From Streptomyces olivaceus (GTDB lineage: Bacteria > Actinomycetota > Actinomycetes > Streptomycetales > Streptomycetaceae): a DNA stretch of 64,000 nt. Below the pieces are notes generated by a model, which was given only the letters and a program-made list of their open reading frames with translations, searched no databases and was not told where the DNA came from. Shown here in pieces: positions 1-8,249 of this stretch (the first letter of the stretch is position 1; every line of letters begins with the position of its first letter). The position numbers and the translations under genes are program-made. The stretch lies in the NCBI RefSeq assembly GCF_000721235.1, contig NZ_JOFH01000016.1, positions 1-64,000 of the forward strand, read 5' to 3'.

Positions 1-182
1 CCCCCCACCCCCCTTCGCCGACCGCCCGCCCGAACTCGGCGCCCGTGCCCGGCCCCGGCCGTACCGGCATGAGGACCGGCGCCTCGAAGTTCGGCCCCGC
101 GATGTCCGCACCCGGGAACAGCCTTCCGCCCGGCCCACGTTGTACTCAGCACGTACGTCCGCAACCGCCGGAGGAGACCGCA

Positions 183-608
183 GTGGCCCTGACCCGCGAA
201 GAGCGTGAGACGTTCCTGGCCGAGCCGCGCATCGCCGCGCTCGCCGTAGCCGCCGGGGCGGGCCGCGCCCCGCTGACCGTGCCGATCTGGTACCAGTACG
301 AACCCGGCGGCGACGCCTGGATCCTGACCGGGCGCGACAGCCGCAAGAACCGGCTGATCCAGCAGGAGGGCCGGCTCTCGCTGATGGTCGAACGGCTGGA
401 GCCCACCGTCCGGTACGTGTCGGTGGAGGGGCCCGTCGTCGAGACGGCCGACTCGACCGAGGAGCACCTGCGGGAGATGGCCGCCCGCTACCTCCCCGCC
501 GAGAAGGTGGCCGAGTACGTCGCGTTCTCCCTGGCCAACCACGGCGAGGGCGTCGTCGTCCGGATGCGGCCCGAACGCTGGGTCTCCTCCGACCTCGGCT
601 CGGTGTGA
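183..608 (+). CDS. PPOX-family FMN/F420 split-barrel protein
   Basis: The 141-residue product resembles small pyridoxamine-5'-phosphate-oxidase-like split-barrel proteins that bind FMN or F420. The visible signature is a beta-barrel stretch with PIWYQYEPGGDAWILTGRDSRK near residues 34-55, then VRYVSVEGPV. The GTG start is chosen because GGAGGAGA lies 6-12 bases upstream. An in-frame ATG at 45 would add 46 residues of low-complexity sequence. The stop overlaps the next gene by four bases (GTGA), so the two are probably co-translated. Substrate and electron donor cannot be read from the sequence; a cytosolic flavin- or F420-dependent reductase is the family expectation. Confidence 0.8.
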   Translation: MALTREERETFLAEPRIAALAVAAGAGRAPLTVPIWYQYEPGGDAWILTGRDSRKNRLIQQEGRLSLMVERLEPTVRYVSVEGPVVETADSTEEHLREMAARYLPAEKVAEYVAFSLANHGEGVVVRMRPERWVSSDLGSV

Positions 609-1312
609 GGAGCGTCGACGAGCTGCTGAGGTCGCTGCGGGTCTGGGACCCGGCAGTCACCGAACTGCCGCCCTTCGACCCGGCCGACGCGCCCGCCGAC
701 CCGCTGGCCCTGTTCACGCGGTGGTTCGGCGAGGCGGTGGCGGCCGGGCAGAGCGAGCCGCACACGGTGTCGCTGGCGACCGCCGGCCCCGAGGGCCTGC
801 CGGACGTACGGGTCGTGATGCTGCACGGCGCCGACGCGGACGGCTGGTCCTTCGCCACGCACGCCGACAGCCGCAAGGGCCGCCACCTCGCCGCCCGCCC
901 GTACGCCGCGCTCCTCTTCTACTGGCCGGTGCTCGGCCGCCAGGTGCGCGTACGCGGCCCGGTCGCCGTCGCTCCGGCCGAGGAGGCGCAGGCCGACCTG
1001 CACGCGCGCTCGGCCGGTGCGCTGGCGGCGGCGCTGACCGGCCGGCAGAGCGCGGAGCTGGGCTCGGTGGCAGAGCTGGCCCGTGCCTCGGAGGCGGCCT
1101 GGGAGCGGGCCGGCCGGGAGCCGGACGCGCCGGCGCCGACCTGGACGCTGTACCGGCTGCGCCCCGAGGAGGTGGAGTTCTTCCAGGGGGACGCCCGCCG
1201 GCGCCATGTGCGGCTGACCTACCGGAGGACGCCGGGCGGCGAGGCCACGGAGGGCGAGGGGGACGGCGGGGGCGGCGGGGGTGGCTGGGAGCGGCGGCTG
1301 CTGTGGCCCTGA
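605..1312 (+). CDS. PdxH-like pyridoxine/pyridoxamine 5'-phosphate oxidase paralog
   Basis: This 235-residue protein shares the PdxH architecture: an FMN-binding segment with DSRKGRHLAARPYAALLFYW and a C-terminal motif PEEVEFFQGD followed by an arginine-rich end. It is clearly related to the second PdxH in the window (27905-28678) but more divergent, and its C-terminus has a glycine/acidic tail. GTG start overlaps the upstream stop (GTGA). PdxH enzymes oxidise PNP or PMP to PLP with FMN and O2. This copy may instead be a PhzG-like or other specialised oxidase, because the canonical pdxH seems to be the other gene. Substrate is uncertain. Confidence 0.75.
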   Translation: MRSVDELLRSLRVWDPAVTELPPFDPADAPADPLALFTRWFGEAVAAGQSEPHTVSLATAGPEGLPDVRVVMLHGADADGWSFATHADSRKGRHLAARPYAALLFYWPVLGRQVRVRGPVAVAPAEEAQADLHARSAGALAAALTGRQSAELGSVAELARASEAAWERAGREPDAPAPTWTLYRLRPEEVEFFQGDARRRHVRLTYRRTPGGEATEGEGDGGGGGGGWERRLLWP

Positions 1313-1418
1313 ACCGCCGCGACGGGGCAGCGGGCGCGGGCCGCCGACGCGCTCAGCGGCGGACGCCGCGCGCGGGGAACCGGGCCCGCCCCCGGGGTCC
1401 CGCCGCACCGCACCACCC

Positions 1419-2048
1419 TCACCGCGTGTCCGGCGGCGCGGGCTCCGTGTCGGTCGCCAGCCGGGCGTGCAGGTGCACGTCGCGGAAGGCGTCGTGCCGG
1501 CCGGACTCGAACATCGCCTCGCGCAGCGTCCCCTCGGCACGGTAGCCGCACCGTTCGGCGATCCGGCAGGACGCCTCGTGGCCCATGGCGTGGCCCAGCT
1601 CCAGACGGTGCAGGCCGAGTTCCGCGAAGGCCCAGCGGGAGGCGAGGAGCAGGGCGCGACCCGCGACGCCCCGGCCGCGGGCCGCGGGCAGCACCCAGTA
1701 GCCGACCCGGGCCACCTTCATCTGCCGGCTGATCTCGTTGACGCCGATGTGCCCCAGCGTCGTACCGCTCCCGCCGTCCGTGACGCGGAACGACACCGAC
1801 CTGCCGTCCGCCGCGTCCCGCGCCCGGGCGCGCAGCGACTCGCGGGCGCCGGCGAGGTCGGTCCACAGGTTGAGCGGCGTGTTCCAGCGCTGGAACTCGG
1901 GGTCCAGGAAACCGCGCAGCCACGCCTCGGCGTCGGAGTCGGAGTCCGCGTCCCAGGAGCGGAGGTGGAGCCCGTGGCCGCGGGGTTCGGCGCGGGAGGG
2001 ATCGGGGACGCCGGTGGCGTGCGTGCGGTGCGCAGGTGTAGGGGCCAT
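1419..2048 (-). CDS. GNAT-family N-acetyltransferase (RimJ/RimL type)
   Basis: A 209-residue protein of the GCN5-related acetyltransferase fold. The acetyl-CoA pyrophosphate loop R-G-x-G-x-A is visible at about residues 124-129 (RGRGVAG), preceded by a beta strand VGYWVLP and followed by LHRLELGHAMGHEASCRIAERCGYRAEGTLRE, typical of the RimJ/RimL subgroup that acetylates ribosomal protein N-termini or small amines. ATG start at 2048 is used; the long open frame upstream is antisense to the flavoprotein gene and not coding. It is divergent from the flavoprotein gene across about 100 bp. Substrate unknown. Confidence 0.85.
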   Translation of the reverse strand: MAPTPAHRTHATGVPDPSRAEPRGHGLHLRSWDADSDSDAEAWLRGFLDPEFQRWNTPLNLWTDLAGARESLRARARDAADGRSVSFRVTDGGSGTTLGHIGVNEISRQMKVARVGYWVLPAARGRGVAGRALLLASRWAFAELGLHRLELGHAMGHEASCRIAERCGYRAEGTLREAMFESGRHDAFRDVHLHARLATDTEPAPPDTR

Positions 2049-2147
2049 CGGTCCATTCAAGCCGACCGGCGACAGTCGTGACCGATCCGCAACCGATTCC
2101 GGTCTTGACCGATACCCATCAAACCGGAGCGCGATTACGCTCGCCGC

Positions 2148-3383
2148 ATGGCCGACCCCACCGACCTCACCCCGTCCGCGGATCCGCGGCCCGCACAGCA
2201 GCCCGGACCCCCGCCCGCACACCCCGCGGACCGTCCGGTGTACGTCATAGGCGCCGGCCCCGGTGGCCTGGCCGTCGCCCACGCGCTGCGGGCCCGCGGT
2301 CTGCGGGCCGTCGTCCTGGAACGCGCCGGGCACGTCGGCGACTCCTGGCGGCACCACTACGACCGGCTGCACCTGCACACCACCCGCCGGCTGTCGTCGC
2401 TGCCCGGCCTGCCGATGCCGCGCCGCTTCGGGCGGTGGGTGGCCCGCGACGACGTGGTGCGGTACCTGGAGAAGTACGCCGAGCACCACAAGCTGGAGAT
2501 CGTCACGGGCGTCGAGGTCTTCCGCGTGCGGCGGGCCTCCGACGGCGCGGGCTGGCTGCTGCGGGCCTCCGGGGGCCGCGAGCTGACCGGCGCCGCGGTC
2601 GTGGTCGCCACCGGCTTCAACCACACCCCGCGCATCCCGGACTGGCCCGGCCGGGACACGTACACCGGCGAGTTCCGGCACACCTCGGAGTACCGCAGCG
2701 CCGCTCCGTACGCCGGCCGGGACGTCCTGGTCGTCGGGGCCGGCAACACCGGCGCCGAGATCGCGGTGGACCTGGTGGAGGGCGGCGCGGCCCGGGTCCG
2801 GCTCGCCGTGCGCACGGTGCCGCACATCGTCCGCCGCTCCACCGCGGGCTGGGCCGCCCAGTACACCGGCATCGCCTGCCGGCGCCTTCCGGTCGCGCTG
2901 GTCGACCGGCTGGCCCGGCCGCTGGCCCGGATCAGCGTGCCCGACCTGTCGGCACAGGGCCTGCCGCGTCCCGGGACCGGGCTCTACAGCCGGGTCAGGG
3001 AGGGCGCCATCCCGGTCCAGGACGTCGGCCTGCTCGACGCGGTGCGCGACGGCCGGGTGGAGGTCGTCGCCGCTATGGACGGCTTCGAGGACGGCAAGGT
3101 CCTGCTGGCCGACGGCACCCGCATCGCCCCCGACGCGGTGCTCGCGGCGACCGGGTACCGGCGGGGCCTGGAGGGGCTGGTCGGGGACCTCGGCGTGCTC
3201 GACGCGCGGGGCAGGCCGGTCGTCCACGGGGCTCGCACCCCGCGCGACGTCCCGGGCCTGTACTTCACCGGCTTCACCAACCCCATCAGCGGCATGCTCC
3301 GCGAACTGGCCCTGGACGCGGAACGGATCGCCAAGGCAGTCGCCAGGCGCGAGGCCGGGCGCGTGTCACGCCTGCCGGGCTGA
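2148..3383 (+). CDS. FAD-dependent monooxygenase-like oxidoreductase (FMO/TrkA type)
   Basis: The 411-residue protein has two Rossmann nucleotide-binding motifs: VIGAGPGG at residues 33-40 for FAD and VVGAGNTGAE near 195 for NAD(P)H. Between them is YTGEFRHTSEY near 172-182, close to the FMO/Baeyer-Villiger fingerprint FxGxxxHxxx(F/Y). ATGF and ATGY motifs and a C-terminal GLYFTGF complete the family pattern. It should be a cytosolic flavin monooxygenase acting on a nitrogen, sulfur or ketone centre; substrate unknown. Its last codons lie inside the first unit of a 24-bp tandem repeat shared with the convergent MFS gene. Confidence 0.85.
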   Translation: MADPTDLTPSADPRPAQQPGPPPAHPADRPVYVIGAGPGGLAVAHALRARGLRAVVLERAGHVGDSWRHHYDRLHLHTTRRLSSLPGLPMPRRFGRWVARDDVVRYLEKYAEHHKLEIVTGVEVFRVRRASDGAGWLLRASGGRELTGAAVVVATGFNHTPRIPDWPGRDTYTGEFRHTSEYRSAAPYAGRDVLVVGAGNTGAEIAVDLVEGGAARVRLAVRTVPHIVRRSTAGWAAQYTGIACRRLPVALVDRLARPLARISVPDLSAQGLPRPGTGLYSRVREGAIPVQDVGLLDAVRDGRVEVVAAMDGFEDGKVLLADGTRIAPDAVLAATGYRRGLEGLVGDLGVLDARGRPVVHGARTPRDVPGLYFTGFTNPISGMLRELALDAERIAKAVARREAGRVSRLPG

Positions 3384-3509
3384 CGCATGTCACGCCTGCC
3401 CGGCTGGCCCGTTCCACGCCTGCCCGGCTGACGGGTCTCACGGCTGCCCGGCTGACCCGTCCCACATCTTCCCGGCCGGCGCCTGTCACGTCTGCCCGGC
3501 CGAGGCGAC
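3366..3509. repeat. 24-bp tandem repeat (six units) spanning two convergent gene ends
   Basis: Six imperfect units begin at exactly 24-base steps (3366, 3390, 3414, 3438, 3462, 3486), each close to TCACGCCTGCCCGGCTGACG. The first unit contains the stop codon of the flavoprotein gene. The last unit starts on the stop codon of the MFS gene. The four middle units fill the gap between the genes. The period is eight codons, so expansions would not shift frame. Confidence 0.9.
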
Positions 3510-4820
3510 GGCCGCGGCCGGCCGGCGGCGGATCACCAGCGCCATCAGCGCCGCCGCCGCGCACAGGGCGCCGGAGGCGATCCAGACCACGTCGTAGGAG
3601 CCGAAGCGGTCGCGGGCCACGCCGCCGAGGAAGGCGACGAGGGCGGCGCCCACCTGGTGCGAGGCGAGGACCCAGCCGAAGACGATCGCGCTGTCTTCGC
3701 CGTACTGCTCGCGGCACAGGGCGAGGGTGGGCGGGACGGTGGCGACCCAGTCGAGACCGTAGAAGACGATGAAGAAGACCATCGGCGGGTGCACGCTGGG
3801 CGCGAGGAGCATGGGGAGGAAGAGGAGCGAGACGCCGCGCAGGGCGTAGTAGACGGCGAGCAGGCGGCGCGGTTCGAAGCGGTCGGTGAACCAGCCGGAG
3901 GCGACCGTGCCGACCACGTCGAACACCCCGATCACGGCGAGCAGCGAGGCCGCGGCGGTGATCGGCATGCCGTGGTCGTGGGCGGCGGGCACGAAGTGCG
4001 TCTGGACCAGGCCGTTGGTGGAGGCGCCGCAGATCGCGAAGGTCCCGGCGAGGAGCCAGAAGGGGCCGGTGCGGACGGCGGAGAACAGGACCCCGAGGGC
4101 GCGGCGGGCGGCCCCGGGCACGGGCGGCGGCTTGGGGATGAACTCCTGGGCGCCGTACGGCTTCTGGCCGACGTCGGCCGGGTGGTCGTGCAGGAGCAGC
4201 CAGACGAAGGGGATCACCGCGAGGGCGGCGAGGGCGACGGTGACGGCCGCCGGGCGCCAGTCGTGCGTCTGGACGATCCAGGAGAGCAGCGGCAGGAAGA
4301 TCAGCTGCCCCGAGGCGGAGGCGGCGGTGAGGATGCCGGTGACCAGGCCGCGCCGCTCGGTGAACCAGCGGTTGGTGACGGTGGCGGCGAAGGCCAGGGC
4401 CATCGAGCCGGAGCCGAGGCCGACCAGCAGCCCCCAGCAGAGGATCAGCTGCCAGGCGGAGTCCATCCACACCGTCAGACCGGAGCCGAGCGCGATCACG
4501 GCCAGGGCGCCGGCGACCACCCGCCGGATGCCGAAGCGGTCCATCAGCGCGGCGGCGAAGGGGGCGGTGAGGCCGTAGAGCGCGAGGTTGACGGAGACGG
4601 CGGCGCCGATCGTGCCGCGCGACCAGCCGAACTCGTCGTGGAGCGGGTCGATGAGGATGCCGGGCAGGGAGCGGAAGGCGGCGGCGCCGATGATCGTCAC
4701 GAAGGTGACGGCGGCGACCCACCAGGCGCGGTGCACGCGCCGGCGCGGACGAGGCGGACGGCGCGGCTCCGGCCGGTCCCGGCCCTCGGGTACTGCGGTG
4801 GCGTCGGTTGTCTGGGTCAC
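3486..4820 (-). CDS. MFS transporter (OxlT/MCT-like)
   Basis: A 444-residue polytopic membrane protein of the major facilitator superfamily with about twelve hydrophobic segments. Features include a first helix VAAVTFVTIIGAAAF, the segment GTIGAAVSVNLALYGLTAPFAAALMDRFG after helix 2, and the second-half ASGWFTDRFEPRR loop. GTG at 4820 is chosen, with GGAAG about 10 bases upstream; a longer ORF from 4910 would overlap the divergent promoter. The fold resembles oxalate/formate or monocarboxylate antiporters, but the substrate is unknown. It is divergent from the GlxA-type regulator 71 bp away, which is the obvious candidate controller. Confidence 0.85.
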   Translation of the reverse strand: MTQTTDATAVPEGRDRPEPRRPPRPRRRVHRAWWVAAVTFVTIIGAAAFRSLPGILIDPLHDEFGWSRGTIGAAVSVNLALYGLTAPFAAALMDRFGIRRVVAGALAVIALGSGLTVWMDSAWQLILCWGLLVGLGSGSMALAFAATVTNRWFTERRGLVTGILTAASASGQLIFLPLLSWIVQTHDWRPAAVTVALAALAVIPFVWLLLHDHPADVGQKPYGAQEFIPKPPPVPGAARRALGVLFSAVRTGPFWLLAGTFAICGASTNGLVQTHFVPAAHDHGMPITAAASLLAVIGVFDVVGTVASGWFTDRFEPRRLLAVYYALRGVSLLFLPMLLAPSVHPPMVFFIVFYGLDWVATVPPTLALCREQYGEDSAIVFGWVLASHQVGAALVAFLGGVARDRFGSYDVVWIASGALCAAAALMALVIRRRPAAAVASAGQT

Positions 4821-4879
4821 GTCACTGAGCTTCCGGCACGGGGCGGGCGGCAACGAGTGGCCCGAAAGACAGCATTCGC

Positions 4880-4885
4880 TAGGAT
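4880..4885 (+). promoter_or_regulatory. Probable -10 box of a leaderless promoter
   Basis: TAGGAT ends six bases before the ATG at 4892, which would put transcription start on or next to the A of the start codon, a common leaderless arrangement in Streptomyces. No good ribosome binding site precedes this ATG. The matching -35 region is weak. Confidence 0.4.
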
Positions 4886-4891
4886 CGGGCC

Positions 4892-5983
4892 ATGCCCCTG
4901 CAACCCGCACCCCGCGCCGAAGGCCCGCCCGGAGCCGAAGGCCCGCCCGGAGCCGGCCATCCGTCCGGAGCCGGCCGTCCGCACCGTGTCGTCGTCCTGG
5001 CCCTCGACGGGGTCCTCCCCTTCGAGCTGGGCATCGCGCCCCGCATCTTCGGTCTCGCCCGCGACGAGCTGAGGCGCCCGCTGTACGAGGTCGTCACCTG
5101 CTCGGTCCGGCCGCCCGGCCCGGTCGCCACCGACGCCGACTTCGCGGTCCTGGTCGGCAACGGTCCGGAGGCGCTGGCCACCGCCGACACGGTCGTGATC
5201 CCCTCCTCCTACGAGCTGGGCCCGGTGTACGACGAGGGGGTGCTGACCGGGGAGCTGGCCGCCGCGCTGGCCCTCGTACGACCCGGCACCCGGCTCGTCG
5301 CGATCTGCACGGGCGGGTTCGTACTGGGCGCCGCCGGGTTGCTCGACGGTCGTCCGGCGACCACGCACTGGGCCTCCGCCGAGCACTTCCAGCGCCTGTT
5401 CCCGCAGGCCCGGGTGGACGCCGACGTGCTCTTCGTCGACGACGGCGACGTGCTCACCTCGGCCGGGGTCGCGGCCGGCATCGACCTGTGCGTGCACATC
5501 GTGCGCCGCGACCACGGCACGGCGGTGGCCAACGAGGTGGCGCGCCGCACCGTCGTACCGCCCCACCGGGACGGCGGGCAGGCGCAGTACATCGAGCGGC
5601 CGGTGCCCGATCCGCAGCAGTCCTCCACGACCGCCGCCCGCGCCTGGGCGCTCGACCGCCTCCACGAGCCGATCCAGCTGCGGGACATGGCCGCCCGGGA
5701 GTCGATGTCGGTACGGACCTTCACCCGCCGCTTCCGCGAGGAGGTGGGCGTCAGTCCGGGCCAGTGGCTCACCCGGCAGCGGGTCGAACGGGCCCGGCAC
5801 CTGCTGGAGTCCACCGCCCTCTCCGTGGACCAGGTGGCCCGCGACGCGGGCTTCGGCACGGCCCAGTCGATGCGGCAGCACCTGCAGGCGGCGCTCGGGG
5901 TGACGCCGACCGGGTACCGGCGGACCTTCCGCGCGGAGTTGTCCACAACCTGTGGAGAAAATGTGGAGCTTCAGGAAGCCTAG
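4892..5983 (+). CDS. GlxA-type transcriptional regulator (DJ-1/PfpI domain plus AraC HTH)
   Basis: A 363-residue regulator. A class-I glutamine-amidotransferase-like DJ-1/PfpI domain covers about residues 30-190, with the elbow AICTGGFVLGAAGLL (Cys near 139). Two AraC-type helix-turn-helix motifs lie at about 240-340 (LRDMAARESMSVRTFTRRF and VDQVARDAGFGTAQSMRQH). The N-terminus has a tandem AEGPPG repeat encoded by an 18-bp DNA repeat. It probably senses a small metabolite and controls the divergent MFS gene. The last codons contain two DnaA-box-like sequences. Confidence 0.88.
   Translation: MPLQPAPRAEGPPGAEGPPGAGHPSGAGRPHRVVVLALDGVLPFELGIAPRIFGLARDELRRPLYEVVTCSVRPPGPVATDADFAVLVGNGPEALATADTVVIPSSYELGPVYDEGVLTGELAAALALVRPGTRLVAICTGGFVLGAAGLLDGRPATTHWASAEHFQRLFPQARVDADVLFVDDGDVLTSAGVAAGIDLCVHIVRRDHGTAVANEVARRTVVPPHRDGGQAQYIERPVPDPQQSSTTAARAWALDRLHEPIQLRDMAARESMSVRTFTRRFREEVGVSPGQWLTRQRVERARHLLESTALSVDQVARDAGFGTAQSMRQHLQAALGVTPTGYRRTFRAELSTTCGENVELQEA
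5939..5959. other. Convergent pair of DnaA-box-like sequences
   Basis: TTGTCCACA at 5939-5947 is the Streptomyces DnaA-box consensus. Three bases later TGTGGAGAA (5951-5959) is the reverse complement of TTCTCCACA, a one-base variant. A further TGTGGAG begins at 5962. They lie within the end of the regulator gene and just past it, far from any replication gene in this window. Confidence 0.5.
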
Positions 5984-6360
5984 GCCGGGGAACGCCAAGA
6001 GCCCCGAGGTCCTGCGGATTCGTCGGGCGGCGGCGCGGCGCCGGCCGCCCCCGGCATGGCATCGCGCGCCGCCGTCCGACTCCGGCGCTCCCGCCCGGTT
6101 CCCGTCGCCCCCGGGGGAACCGCCGCCGAAACTCGACCCACACTCGCCGAGGGCACCGTCACCGAACCCTCGTCGTCCCCTCGCGGCGAATCGATGCCTC
6201 CAAGCGTGAGGAAGCGGTCACGATCCGTCAACCGGTGCATGGCCGTTCGCGACTTGCGTCCCGTTTCGCGGAGACGCGCACGGAAGCACACCCCGGCGCA
6301 CTCCCGCAGCGCCGCCGCGAGGAACGGCGGCCCACACACCCGGCGCGCCCCACGGGGCGG
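5984..6360. other. Intergenic region without a supported gene
   Basis: About 377 bp separate the GlxA-type regulator from the anti-sigma ATPase stop. A minus-strand ORF (start about 6240, 86 codons) exists but is arginine/alanine-rich, has no recognisable domain and no clear ribosome binding site, so I do not call it. No strong hairpin was seen. Confidence 0.4.
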
Positions 6361-6858
6361 TCACACCACTTCGTACGCGAAGCCGCCGTACGTCTCCGCG
6401 CCGTCGCCGTCGCCGTCCCCTCCGGCCGGCGCGGCCTCCTCGCGCTCCGCAGCGCGGTCCAGTTCGCACCAGATGCGCTTGCCGGTGCCCTCACGGCTCC
6501 AGCCCCAGCGGTCGGCCAGCCCGTCGACGAGGGCGAGGCCCCGGCCGCCGGTCGCGTCGCCGTCGACCCAACGGGGAACGGGGGCGCGGTCGCTGGCGTC
6601 GTCCACCTCCAGGCGCACGGTGGCCTCCCCGGCCTCGTCCGTCACCGCCCCCGGCAGCACCAGCCGCAGCACGGCCGAACAGCCGGTGTGCACGACGGCG
6701 TTGGTCACGAGCTCCGAGACGAGCAGGACCAAGGTCTCGGCGAGTGGTTCGTCGGTCCGTATCCCCGTCCCGGCCAGCCGTGCGCGCACCCAGCGCCGGG
6801 CGCGCCCCACTTCCGAGGGGTCGGGTCGGACCTCCAACTGCACTTGAAGCACCTGCAC
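6361..6858 (-). CDS. ATP-binding anti-sigma regulatory factor (RsbW/SpoIIAB-like)
   Basis: The 165-residue protein is a GHKL/HATPase_c_2 domain. The N box is LLVSELVTNAVVHTG near residues 45-59, the G1 box is LEVDDASDRAPVP near 83-95, and the G2 box is GGRGLALVDGLADRWG near 103-118. Proteins of this family bind sigma factors or phosphorylate STAS antagonists on serine. The C-terminus is a glycine/aspartate-rich tail absent from minimal family members. The STAS gene (8250-8630) and a sigma factor (8976-9572) are close by and are plausible partners, though partner choice is inference. Confidence 0.88.
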   Translation of the reverse strand: MQVLQVQLEVRPDPSEVGRARRWVRARLAGTGIRTDEPLAETLVLLVSELVTNAVVHTGCSAVLRLVLPGAVTDEAGEATVRLEVDDASDRAPVPRWVDGDATGGRGLALVDGLADRWGWSREGTGKRIWCELDRAAEREEAAPAGGDGDGDGAETYGGFAYEVV

Positions 6859-7311
6859 CGCTCACACCATCCGAACCGGCGGACACGAAGGCTCGCGCCT
6901 CATGAGGGCCACGATCGTAGCCATTTCCAGCATGGCCAGAACAACGGCCGGGACAGAGATCACGGAACGTGAGTTCCGTGAAGGACAGCTTGATTGACGT
7001 TCAGTCACCTCAACAAGCGCTTCGGGCATATTCCAGCGCGAAGGAGTACCCGTGCGGCATACTGTGCGACGCACTTTCCGGGGACTCGAACAGGTGACGG
7101 ACAACGGCTGTTTCGCCCGGCGGGGCACGGTGCGCGCCGCCGGTTCCGGGGCGGATCCGAGCGCGGCTCCGCCATGGCGGGCGCCCCGGATCTCTCGCAT
7201 CCCGCACAAAGTACCGGAACGTGGCACCGACTCCGGACCGTGACGGGCAACTCGACGAATATGAGCCGGAATCAACGCTCCGTGACACCCGTGCGCCACG
7301 ACCCGCGACAT
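6859..7311. other. Intergenic region with AT-richer promoter-like DNA
   Basis: The stretch is relatively AT-rich around 6980-7060. It includes TTGACG at 6994 and a well-placed AAGGAG before GTG at 7052, which opens a 63-codon plus-strand ORF with no recognisable domain. I leave that ORF uncalled. The region probably holds the promoter of the anti-sigma ATPase gene on the minus strand. Confidence 0.35.
6961..6980. promoter_or_regulatory. Perfect 8-bp inverted repeat, possible operator
   Basis: CACGGAAC-GTGA-GTTCCGTG is a perfect palindrome with 8-bp arms and a 4-base spacer, about 100 bp upstream of the anti-sigma ATPase start. It has no T-run, so an operator is more likely than a terminator. 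The binding protein is unknown. Confidence 0.45.
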
Positions 7312-7520
7312 CGCGCCGGACGCGAAACCAGACGCGATTCGGGAGGTGATTCCGGACGGGATTCCGGACTCGGCTCCAGACCTGATTCCGGAAGCCAATC
7401 CGGTCGGTGTCCGGGACATGAAACCGGTCGGTATTCCGGACGCGAACCCGGTCGGCATTCCGGACGCGACCCCGATCGGCGTTCCGGACGCCAACCCGGG
7501 TGGCGTTCCCGTCGGTTCGG
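7312..7520. repeat. 24-bp tandem repeat, about nine units
   Basis: Imperfect units start at 24-base steps (7312, 7336, 7360, 7384, 7408, 7432, 7456, 7480, 7504) around the core ATTCCGGACGCGAACCCGGT. It sits downstream of the EF-hand gene stop (minus strand). Read in one plus frame it would give a Pro-Val-Gly-Ile-Pro-Asp-Ala-Asn octapeptide, but no convincing gene contains it. Confidence 0.85.
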
Positions 7521-7582
7521 CGGCGGCTGCGGTGGGCGGCCGCCCGGCACGGTGGACCCGTCTGACGGGCACGGTGAACCCG

Positions 7583-8095
7583 CTACTCCGGCACGGTGAA
7601 GTACCGGGCGAAGGCCGGGACGACCTCCGCCTCCCCCACCCTGCCGTCGCCGTCCGCGTCGAGTCCGGCCGCGATCTGCCGGGCGGCGTCGCCGGGCACG
7701 CCGAGCGCGGCGAGGACCCGCGCGGCATCCGCGACGACGGGTGCGCCGGCGCCGTCGGGATCGGCGGCGTCCAGGGCGGCGCGCAGGAAGGGGCGGGCGA
7801 TCTCGGCGAACCGCTCCGGCCGGTCCCGCAGCCGCTTGACCGCTCCGGTGACGAACTCCTCACGGGTGATGCGCTGATCGCCGTCCCGGTCGGCGATGCC
7901 CGCCAGCCCCTGCCACAGCGCCTCCGCGCCGCCGTAGAGGGCCTGCCCCTTCTCGGACCGGGCCGCCACACCGAATTCGGCCAGCAGCGCCTTGGCCGCC
8001 GCGCTGAAGTCACAACGGTCGATGTGGCCGTTGCCGTCCTGGTCGAAGACGGTGAACCGCGCGGCGATCCTGCGCTCGTGCTCGCTGTTGGCCAT
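7583..8095 (-). CDS. Calerythrin-like EF-hand calcium-binding protein
   Basis: A 170-residue acidic cytosolic protein with four EF-hand loops. Loop 1 is DQDGNGHIDRCD at 18-29, loop 2 DRDGDQRITREE at 69-80, loop 3 DPDGAGAPVVAD at 112-123 (degenerate: ends in Asp, with Pro inside) and loop 4 DADGDGRVGEAE at 146-157. This matches the four-hand sarcoplasmic/calerythrin-type proteins of Streptomyces. ATG at 8095 is used; upstream extension is low-complexity. Probable role is calcium buffering or signalling. Its neighbours belong to sigma-factor control, but a functional link is only suggested by proximity. Confidence 0.9.
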   Translation of the reverse strand: MANSEHERRIAARFTVFDQDGNGHIDRCDFSAAAKALLAEFGVAARSEKGQALYGGAEALWQGLAGIADRDGDQRITREEFVTGAVKRLRDRPERFAEIARPFLRAALDAADPDGAGAPVVADAARVLAALGVPGDAARQIAAGLDADGDGRVGEAEVVPAFARYFTVPE

Positions 8096-8249
8096 GTCTG
8101 TCTCCGGCTGCCTCACGTCGGTGTCGGGATGCGTCTGGCCCGGAGCGTACGACGACGGGCACGCCGTGGGCAGGGGCGCGGGCGGGGGGCGCGGTGACGC
8201 GGACGGGGCGCGGTTGTACGGGCGTGGCGCCGTTGTGCGCGCGGGGCGG

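Noticed and set aside
1419..3227. Long N-terminal extension of the GNAT gene
   Set aside because: The extra 390 codons run antisense through the flavoprotein gene; the ATG at 2048 gives the full acetyltransferase domain.
5980..6240. 86-codon minus-strand ORF between the regulator and anti-sigma ATPase
   Set aside because: No domain, weak ribosome binding site and arginine/alanine-rich composition; mentioned only in the gap entry.
7052..7243. 63-codon ORF with AAGGAG upstream
   Set aside because: The ribosome binding site is good but the product has no recognisable family and the frame runs into low-complexity sequence; not enough to call.
7346..8197. Plus-strand ORF containing octapeptide repeats
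   Set aside because: The repeat part is the 24-bp array, and the remainder is antisense to the EF-hand gene; no start context.
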